A DNA stretch of 64,000 nucleotides, from positions 137,180,156 through 137,244,155 of the forward strand of contig NC_133324.1 in NCBI RefSeq assembly GCF_042186555.1, in the 5' to 3' direction. How positions within the stretch are numbered: position 1 is the first letter of the stretch; every line of letters begins with the position of its first letter. A program made the translations under genes and the position numbers. The notes below the pieces were generated by a model that saw only the letters and a list, made by a program, of their open reading frames with translations, was not told the origin of the DNA and did no database searches. Below, piece after piece: positions 56,577 through 64,000 of the stretch. The DNA comes from Aquarana catesbeiana (Eukaryota > Chordata > Amphibia > Anura > Ranidae).

Positions 56577-56847
56577 ACACCTCACATAGTTCCCCTTTTA
56601 GTGTGATTTTATCCAGCTGGCCCCCACTGTTGGGCTTCTTCTGCAACCTACTCCTTTCTCCTGTTCTTTGGTCCGTGATCTTTGGGGTGCTCGTCTCTGG
56701 GCCTGTGTGGACAACACCTCACATAGTTCCCCTTTTAGTGTGATTTTATTCAGCTGGCCCCCACTGTTGGGCTTCTTCTGCAACCCACTCCTTTCTCCTG
56801 TTCTTTGGTCCGTGATCTTTGGGGTGCTCGTCTCTGGGCCTGTGTGG
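56577..56847 (+). repeat. Direct tandem duplication, 137 bp x 2
   Basis: The unit beginning acacctcacatagttcccct (56577) recurs at 56714 and runs to gggcctgtgtgg with only two or three differences (for example tatccagc against tattcagc, caacctact against caacccact). High identity indicates a recent duplication. Confidence 0.95.
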
Positions 56848-56958
56848 TGTGCAGCATTCATAGATATATCTTGCCGTGTTTCAATATGTGAGTATATGAC
56901 TCATGCTATGACATTTTTGATTATTACGGAAGTGTTAATATGTTGTAATGTATATATC

Positions 56959-57543
56959 CAGGGCTTTTTTTGAGCAGGAACTAGGGGGAACTCAGTTCCA
57001 CCACCTCTGGCTCAGGTCTTCTGCTCACTGCTCACCACTATCACTTGGTAACATTGAAGTCCAGCTTCTGCATTTACAAGTGATAGCTTATCTCCCAGTA
57101 GCTCCCACAGGTCAGATCCCCTGCGCATATCCCACTCAGTGTTGGACAGGGACAAGGGAGATACAGAACAGGTGCCCAGGGTTCAGTGCAGTCATGGGCA
57201 GGAGAGGATGTGTGGTAGGCTGCACCCTCTGTGGTCTCCATTTTTCCCCTGATGACCAGTTGTTGATGCTCCTACTGCATGATCTCACTTGCAAGTGACT
57301 GTAGTATAGTATAGTATGCTGGGAGGTACTACACCCAGATAGGTGCTTCAGCTTAATATTGCAACAAAGATAAGACATATGACAGATGGTGGAGCTTTTT
57401 AAGGAGGGGGGAGAAGATGAGGGTAGTGGAGGGAGGGGTTGTATGCAGAGGGAAGAGCTACTATTTGATGCCATTTGGCAGGTATGTGTGTGTGGCGGGC
57501 ATGGTTGAGTTCCTGCACCTTTTCTCTGAGAAAAAAAGCCCTG
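56959..57543. mobile_element. hAT-type MITE with exact 8-bp duplication
   Basis: cagggctttttttgagcagg is mirrored by ctctgagaaaaaaagccctg, with tcctgcacc facing the left ggaact motif. Flanking TATATATC at 56951-56958 and 57544-57551 is identical. The 585-bp body has no transposase; the frames at 56948-57639 are shadows. Confidence 0.9.
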
Positions 57544-57559
57544 TATATATCCCCTGATC

Positions 57560-57605
57560 TTTAAGGTCTCCTGAAGAAGCGACATACCACAAAATGCATT
57601 GGAAC
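57560..57605 (+). ncRNA. Second hammerhead-like fragment (decayed)
   Basis: ggtctcctgaagaagcgaca followed by taccacaaaatgcattgg parallels the site at 47045: CTGAAGA, a short stem region, then CAAAA where GAAA is expected. The mutated GAAA would prevent catalysis. The hAT MITE just upstream sits within the same repeat. Confidence 0.2.
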
Positions 57606-57961
57606 TATTAGGATCTCTCTTTCTACTTTTCACAGACACAGTACCTCCTGTTATTAAGGACTATTTTACTCTAACTTTGTAATATAATGGTGATATGATT
57701 TGGATATGGTGTAATGATTTGTATGGGGGTCTGGTTTGTTAAATACACGGCATGGTTGAGGCCCGATGTAGGAGTACAGTAAACACATATTTTATCTTTG
57801 GATTTTATCATACTTTAATGTTTTATACACAATGTTTTGTTATATATTTTTTATACTTGTGGCTGTAATTTTATTCCTGAGATTGTGAGCATCGTGAAAA
57901 TCCCATTGTTTTGTTTTGTTTTTATGTTCACAATGAAAGAGAGAAGCTGATCGAGTGACCA
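57606..57961. other. No gene recognised
   Basis: AT-rich sequence downstream of the hammerhead-like fragment, perhaps the same repeat family; nothing else supported. Confidence 0.3.
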
Positions 57962-58396
57962 CTAATGCCGTGTACACACGGGCGGACTTTTCGACCGGAC
58001 TGGTCTGACGGACCGAATCCGGCGGACAATCCAACCGTGTGTGGGCTCCATCAGACCTGCAGCGGACTTTTTCGGTCAAAAATATGACGGACTTTAGATT
58101 TGGAACATGTTTCAAATTTGTCCGTCGGACTCGAGTCCAGTTGAAAAATCTGCTCGTCTGTATGCTAGTCCGACAGACGAAAACCCACACTAGGGCAGCT
58201 ATTGGCTACCCGCTATCAACTTCCTTATTTTAGTCCAGTCATATGTCATCACGTATGAATCCGTCGGACTTTGGTGTGATCGTGTGTAGGCAAGTCCATT
58301 CATTCAAAAGTCCATTGAAAGTCCTTCAAAAGTCCGTTGAAAAGTCTGTCAGACCAGTCCGGTCGAAAAGTCCGTCCGTATGTACGCGGCATTAGA
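57962..58396. mobile_element. CTAATGCCGTGTACACACG MITE
   Basis: ctaatgccgtgtacacacgg is mirrored by cgtatgtacgcggcattag. The interior consists of many gtccgac/gtcggac words in both orientations, which produces long frames on both strands. Confidence 0.9.
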
Positions 58397-58417
58397 AGAC
58401 ATGTAGAAGACATTTAA

Positions 58418-58850
58418 CAGCTTCCGGACCAGCCACCACAGTTTTACTGTGGCAGGTTGGCTCCCCTGCGCGAATCCACAGTACTGTATGTGATCTGTGA
58501 TATGGGGTGCCGATGCTCGTGGCCAACAATTGCGAAGACCGCCGGCCACAAGCGATCGTGACCGGGAGACACAGAACAGGGAGGAGTGTGTGTAAACACA
58601 CACTTCCCTGTTCTGTTCTGACAGGAGCGAGAGATCGTGTGTTCCTATTAGCTAGGAACCACAATCTGTCACTACCTGTAGTTAGTCCCTCCCCCTTCAG
58701 TTAGAATCACCTCCCAGGTTACACAGTTAACTCCTTCACCGGCCCCTAGTGTTAACCTCTTCACTGCCAGTGACATTTTTACAGTAATCAATGCATTTTT
58801 AATCGCATTGATCGTTGTATTAATGCCAATGGTTCTATCCATTGCATATA
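58418..58850. mobile_element. Left part of a piggyBac-like element
   Basis: TTAA at 58414-58417 precedes cagcttccggaccagcc. The internal segments (acagttaactccttcacc, cactgccagtgacatttttac, aatcaatgcatttttaatcg) match 11449-11520 in the element at 10038-12043. No right end was found, and the copy grades into a SINE/L2 tail fragment at 58911. Confidence 0.6.
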
Positions 58851-58910
58851 GGGTTGAGTGTCGTGGAGAGAGGGGGCAGTGCCCGGGCGCCCCTAATGAA
58901 CGGGCCACCA

Positions 58911-58975
58911 CTGGTTAGGGACCTTAGATTATAAGCTCCTTGAGGGCAGGGACTGATGTAAATGCACTATACATA
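58911..58975 (+). mobile_element. SINE/L2 3' tail fragment
   Basis: ggttagggaccttagattat, aagctccttgagggcaggga and ctgatgtaaatg match the 3' part of the SINE at 43810-43860. It lacks the (aat)n end. Confidence 0.75.
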
Positions 58976-60028
58976 ACCCATTCCCACGCTGACATGATTT
59001 CTGGAGGAATGCTTGTATTCATTAATATGCATTGTATATGAGTGTGTTAGATTGCAAGGATGGATTTCCCCCAGGATATAGAAGCACAGAATGTGTTTTT
59101 GTATTTGTCTTTCTCCCACTCTACCTTCTGCAGTGTTTCCTCTGTGCTTCCCACATAACATATGTTTACAACATCAGAGTGTGGAAATAATTTGAAATCA
59201 GCCCTTGACACATTTGGCATTTAGTGCCTTTCAGAAGACTGCCTTCAGGATGTTCTCATCTCACAGGAACACTATGCAAAGCATGTATTGTAGACCAGTA
59301 AATCTGGATCAATATGTTTCAGCCTCAGCTTCTCACTACTGCACTAAGGACCTTTTCCTTGCTATGTCTATAGATTTGAATTACTTAAAACTTTCCATTG
59401 CTGCTGTAGAATCTGAACTCTTACACATTCAATTATAAAACTGTGAGGATATTTTATTTATATTGTATCACCCTCCTATTGTAGGATGCTAGGCAAATTT
59501 CATTTTTGGCTCCTTCTGTAATCAAGGGAGCAATGATTGTTCTGGCCTGATCAATTTCTCACAGGCTGGGCATTTAATTGCTTCTCTTTGCCTCTAAAAG
59601 AAGTTTTCAGAGCCTAGGGTGGGAGATTCAAACCAACCAGCCTGAATATTTTGAGCTCCAGCCACCCCTTGGGAGGAATGTCCAGTAGGGGGGCTGGAAT
59701 GGAGATAGTCTGAGACACTGTAAAGCTGGGTTCATTCTCCCCAGGAGGGTTCCAGAGGTGCAGGCATGCTGCTGTCAAGCAGCCCATGGACCATGCAGCT
59801 GCTCTAAAAGGTCTCAGAAGCTCCAAGAGTAAACTAATTTTACTCAGAAACTGACCACAGAACCACACCACCAGGTATTTGGTTCTGAGAGGCGCCACTT
59901 CACACACTGGGTTCTGTCTGGAGGAAGCTGGAAACTGGCAGCTGGCCTGGAGACTTGTGAGTAGTGACCCTAAATTAATTCTTGAGACTGTACATTGGGA
60001 AGCTGCACTGGCTACTGACTACTATGCT
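58976..60028. other. No gene recognised
   Basis: Non-repetitive sequence with short domain-less frames on both strands. Confidence 0.35.
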
Positions 60029-60032
60029 TTAA

Positions 60033-61220
60033 CCACTTAAGGACCAACCTCGTTTTAGATTTTAGGTGTTTACATGTTTAAAACAGTTTTTTTTTGCTAG
60101 AAAATTACTTAGAACCCCAAACATTATATATTGTTTTTTTTCTAACACCCTAGAGAATAAAATGGCGGTCATTGCAATACTTTTTTTAGCACCGTATTTG
60201 CGCAGCGGTCTTATAAGCGCACTTTTTTTTGGAAAAAGTTCACTTTTTTGAATTAAAAAATAAGACAACAGTAAAGTTAGCCCAATTTTTTTTTATATTG
60301 TGAAATATAATGTTATGCCAAGTAAATTGATACCCAACATGTCACGCTTCAAAATTGCGCCCGCTTGTGGAATGGCGTCAAACTTTTACCCTTAAAAATC
60401 TCCATAGGCGATGTTTAAAAAATTCTACAGATTGCATGTTTTGCGTTACAGAGGAAGTCTAGGGCTACAATTATTGCTCTCGCTCTACCGGTCGCGGCAA
60501 CACCTCACATGTGTGGTTTGACCACCGTTTTCATATGCGGGCGCTACTCACGTATGCGCTCGCTTCTGCTTGCGAGCTCGTCGGGACAGGGCGCTTTAAA
60601 AAATTTTTTTTTTTAATTATTTATTTTACTTTATTTTATTTATTTTTCCACTGTTTTTTTAAAAAAAAAAAATTTGGATCACTTTTATTCCTATTACAAG
60701 GAATGTAAACATCCCTTGTAATAGAAAAAAGCATGACAGGTCCTCTTAAATATGAGATCTGGGGTCAAAAAGTCCTCAGATCTCATATTTAGACTTTAAT
60801 GCAAAAAAAAAAAAGTCGTTTAAAGAAATGAAACAAAAAAAAAATGTATCTTTGAGAGAAGTGGGCGGAGCTGACGTAATGACGTCACTCCGGCCATCCT
60901 ATGGTATAGAGACGGGTGGGTGCCATCTTAGCCTCACTCGTCTCTATACTGAGGAAGAGAAAGGACCTGATCGCCTCCGCCGCTACCGACGGCTCCGGTA
61001 AGCGGCGGAGGGCGCGGGAGAGCGGCGGGAGGGGGGGTGGCACCTTTCCCACTGCCGATAATAGTGATCTTGCGGCGAACCCGCCGCAGAGACCACCATT
61101 ATCGTGTACAGAAACACTGGCCCTAAAGATGGATACCTCGGTTGTGGCAGCAGCTGCTGCCGTTACCGAGATATCCATCTTTAAAGTAATGACGTATATA
61201 TACAGTGGCCGGTCGTTAAA
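60033..61220 (+). mobile_element. piggyBac-like element with CCACTTAAGGACC end
   Basis: TTAA at 60029-60032 precedes ccacttaaggaccaacctcg; the element ends ggccggtcgttaaa beside TTAA at 61221-61224. It matches the inverted, truncated element at 28709-30480 over most of its length. Internal mirrored segments include gatggatacctcggttgtgg / ccgttaccgagatatccatc and aaggaatgtaaacatccctt. No transposase. Confidence 0.85.
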
Positions 61221-61224
61221 TTAA

Positions 61225-61537
61225 GCAAAGTACCCAGACCCTCAAAAGACTTACCTCATGGCTTTCAGTTGTGAGGCCTTAGAATATTTATCATTTAACA
61301 AGCTCTAAGGAGAAGAATGTGTGCCAAAGTGCACTTTTTGCAAAGTGCAACGTCCCTTGCAAATTGAACAACCTATTAAATCAACCCCAGATATTATAGA
61401 GCAAACTCACTGTCTCTAGTTCTCCCAGTCAGTCTGATGCAGCATAAACAAAACAGAGGGCAGCTGCAGTCATAACCCTGATATGTTTTTTTTTTCAGTT
61501 TCCGATGCAGTAGGGGTAAACATATGGTGCACAGGGA
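61225..61537. other. Short intervening sequence
   Basis: cttttttgcaaagtgcaacg with ttaaatcaacccc at 61378-61390 resembles the right end of the GGGTTGATTTACTAAA family, suggesting a truncated copy. No gene. Confidence 0.35.
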
Positions 61538-61718
61538 GGGTGATTGGTGTGGTGCGGGGCAATTACTGGAACCGATCCTTTGTATTGCTCTCCCTGCAGC
61601 AGCTAAAAAGCCAACGGGAGGGAAAGGAGAAGAAGCCACCTTTCAGCTGCGGCAGAAAGAGCCATACAGAGGTTTGGTTCCGGTAATCGTCCCCCTTGCC
61701 ATACCGATCACCCTCCCT
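61538..61718. repeat. 180-bp inverted repeat (hairpin)
   Basis: agggtgattggtgtggtgcg (61538) is mirrored by cttgccataccgatcaccct (ending 61718), and ggaaccgatcctttgtattg by catacagaggtttggttcc. The loop is about 70 bp. It sits in a larger frog repeat flanking the TTAA element at 61923. Confidence 0.75.
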
Positions 61719-62760
61719 GCCGACATCTTATTCACCCTGTTGCTTGGGCCCCCCTGCTGGCCTGGACCCCCCAACATGAGCACTGATGATACCCCCCTAT
61801 CTATGGCCCTGGCGTTCGCATCCCACATGTGAGGTATTGCCGCGAATGTCAAAGCGAGAACAATAATTCTAGCATCAGACCTCCTGTGTAACTCTAAATT
61901 GGTAAGCTGTAAAGGCTTTTAACCACTTGCCACCCAGGCCAATTCTGACATTTCTCTCCTACATATAAAAATCAACTTTTTTTGCTAGAAAATTACATAG
62001 AACCCCCAAACATTATTATATATATGTTTTTTTTAGCAAAGACCCTAGAGAATACAATGGCGGTTGTTGCAACTTTTTATCTCGCACGGTATTTGCGCAG
62101 CAATTTTTCGAATGCGTTTTTTGGGAAAAAAAATCTCTATGATCAACATCCGGGGCTGGCGGATCCTGTCTCCGAGTCACCGATCATAGCGGTGAGTCGG
62201 TAGAAGCACCAGAGGGAGGCGGGAGGGGGGGACGTCCCCTCTCGCCTCCCATAAGAACGATCAAGCGGCGGAACAGCCGCTATGATCATTCTTATGGTGT
62301 AGGGAATCGCTGGTTGAAAACGGCAATATCTGAATGATGTCTGTAGCTACAGGCATCATTCAGATATCCCCGCTCAAAGTCCATCAGGTCATATGACGAT
62401 GGGCTGGCGGCAACAGGTTAAAGCATCGCCAATAGAGCTTTTTAAGTGCCATCGTTTGTCACCATTCCACCATGCAATTTTAAAGCGTGACATGTTAGGT
62501 ATATATATACACGGCGTAACATCAACTTTTATATTTTACCAAACAATTGGGTATTATACAGTGTTTTTGTGCATTTTAATTCAGTAAAGTATATTTTTTC
62601 CTAAAAAAATGTGTTTGAAAAACTGCTGCGCAAATATCATGTGAAATAAAAATTGTAACAATGTATTTTTCTCCTGGGTCTTTGCTTTCAGAAAATATAT
62701 AATTTTAGGGGTTCTAAGAAATTACTGAGTAAAAAAAATACATATTTTTACATGTATGTG
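61719..62760. mobile_element. Decayed piggyBac-like element split by a TTAA MITE
   Basis: cacatgtgaggtattgccgc, gagaacaataattctag, ttttaaagcgtgacatgtta and aggggttctaagaaattact repeat, in order, sequences found in 60033-61220 and 28709-30480. The two halves are separated by the insert 61923-62417. Confidence 0.7.
61923..62417. mobile_element. TTAA-flanked MITE inside the decayed element
   Basis: ccacttgccacccaggcc follows TTAA at 61919-61922, and tggcggcaacagg precedes TTAA at 62418-62421. Mirrored motifs include cgatcatagcggtg / ccgctatgatc and catcattcagatatc / atatctgaatgatgt. Confidence 0.8.
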
Positions 62761-62763
62761 AGA

Positions 62764-63190
62764 AGTACACACGATCGGATTTTCTGACAACAAAACCATG
62801 GATTTTTTTTCCCGAAGGATGTTGGCTCAAACTTGTCTTGCATACACACGGTCACACAAATGTTGGCAGAAAATTCCGAACGTGAGAACGTGGTGACTTA
62901 CAACACGTACGACGAGCCGAGAAAAAGGAAGTTCAGTAGCCAGTGCGGCTCCTTCTGCTTGATTCAGAGCATGCGTGAACTTTTGTGCGACGGACTTGTG
63001 TACACACGATCGGACTTTCCGACAACAAGTTTTGTTGTCGAAAAATTTGAGAACCTCCTCTCAAACATTTGTGTGCGGAAATTCCGACAGCAAATGTTCG
63101 ATGAAGCATACACACGGTAGGACTATCCTACAACAAGCTCACATCCAACATTTCCCGTCGGTAAATCCAACCGTGTGTACGCGGCATTAG
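62764..63190. mobile_element. TACACACGATCGG MITE with GGCATTAG right end
   Basis: agtacacacgatcggatttt at the left is mirrored by atccaaccgtgtgtacgcgg with gcattag at the right. Inner words catacacacggtcacac and gcatacacacggtagg repeat in direct orientation. It is related to 26594-27009. Confidence 0.8.
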
Positions 63191-64000
63191 AATTAGCTTT
63201 GGCAGTTAGTGATTAAATAACCATCCATGGCTGAAATACAAATAGCACATTAGAGCTAGTGGAATGTCAAAGTGAATGTATTTTTTTTTTTGCTATTACC
63301 TCGCAGATAATACAGAAAACACTGAAAGTGACGACTAGAACTGATATAACTGACAATTCACAGTTTACTTGGAGTAGATGTAAAACAAGAGGAATTCCGC
63401 CTTGCTCTGTTTATTGATGACCTTTGGAAGAATGTCTAAGAATGAGGATTTGTGGTTGAAAGATTATTGCATGACTTAAGAGGATCTGTTCCTTAGACGT
63501 GACACAGACCCCATGTGCTTCAGAAAATGTGCACTTATCATGATTCCATTTTCAGTTACATTAAGTGCAATAAGCTCAGTTTAAGTCGAAAGCAGATACA
63601 CTGACATAAGTACGTCTACCTATCTTTTATACATAAAAAATGATCGTTTTTCCAGATGTTGAGGTCCAAAAGTCGAATAATTGCCTTAATCAGAAGAGTG
63701 GCTGTTTGGAAGTTGGAATAAGAAGAAAAAGTGATGAATCTGGCAGAGGGAATAAAATCTTGACTGGAGATAAAGGGAAGAGGAAATTGAAAAAGCATGT
63801 GAAAATGATTAACTATAGAAATAGATAGTGGTGTGCGCATCTGCGTTCGCATTAATATGGTATTACAACCAGAGCACAGAACGCTCAATTGCACATGGCT
63901 CTCCCAGGTCCAGGCGACCTCATCATTGTCAGACACTTTACAGACTTTAATAAATGAGGGCCTTAGTCATGTAATCCAGACCTGATGACTGGCTGTGTCG
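63191..64000. other. No gene recognised
   Basis: The 62-codon plus-strand frame at 63640-63828 is Lys-rich with no domain, and an overlapping minus-strand frame is longer. No splice or transposon signal supports a gene. Confidence 0.35.

Noticed and set aside
57136..57639. 167-codon minus-strand frame
   Set aside because: Lies mostly inside the hAT MITE 56959-57543 and has no transposase motif.

Overview
The window looks like nuclear DNA from a large, repeat-rich amphibian genome, most likely a ranid frog. The evidence is the absence of bacterial-style gene packing, one spliced vertebrate-like terminal exon, CR1 and L2 LINEs, a tRNA-headed SINE with an L2 tail, Tc1/mariner relics, and many palindromic non-autonomous DNA transposons (MITEs) of families I associate with Rana/Lithobates. 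That species assignment is recognition from memory; no search was run. Nearly all open reading frames are chance frames inside repeats or shadows of LINE coding sequence.

Layout. Bases 1-3747 look like intron or upstream sequence with one MITE and a (TA)n array. A probable terminal coding exon ends at a stop at 4004-4006. It is followed by a candidate long 3' UTR, with three MITE insertions, running to an AATAAA-rich stretch near 8520. From about 9 kb onward the sequence is mostly transposons. At 9.9-12.4 kb a Tc1-type element contains a piggyBac-like element that itself holds two more, plus a further MITE. At 12.8-17.9 kb there is a run of MITEs, including a 0.6-kb snap-back element. At 18.4-21.9 kb there are two hAT-type MITEs with 8-bp target duplications, then a U2 snRNA 5' fragment fused to unrelated sequence ending in an A-rich LINE-like tail. 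At 24.6-25.2 kb lies an internally deleted Tc1 transposon with a transposase remnant. At 28-36 kb there are more nested MITEs, including an inverted second copy of a piggyBac-like MITE. A CR1 LINE with esterase and endonuclease reading frames but no reverse transcriptase sits at 37.0-39.3 kb, itself inside a MITE. At 43.5-55.4 kb there are a SINE, two solo-LTR-like elements, a decayed and a better-preserved L2 copy, and a hAT-type element carrying a minisatellite. At 56.5-63.2 kb there are a tandem duplication, another hAT MITE, and a further cluster of TTAA-flanked elements.

The only candidate host gene is the exon at 3748-4006. The rest is a transposon record in which nesting gives relative ages: Tc1 is older than the piggyBac-like element inside it, which is older than the MITEs inside that. 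I found no operon, CRISPR, phage or other bacterial system, and nothing I can defend as a new functional system. The most unusual signals are the U2-headed chimera, the multi-level nest, consensus 5' splice sites recurring in several unrelated MITE families (one with a hairpin mini-intron layout), and hammerhead-like cores in two repeat fragments.
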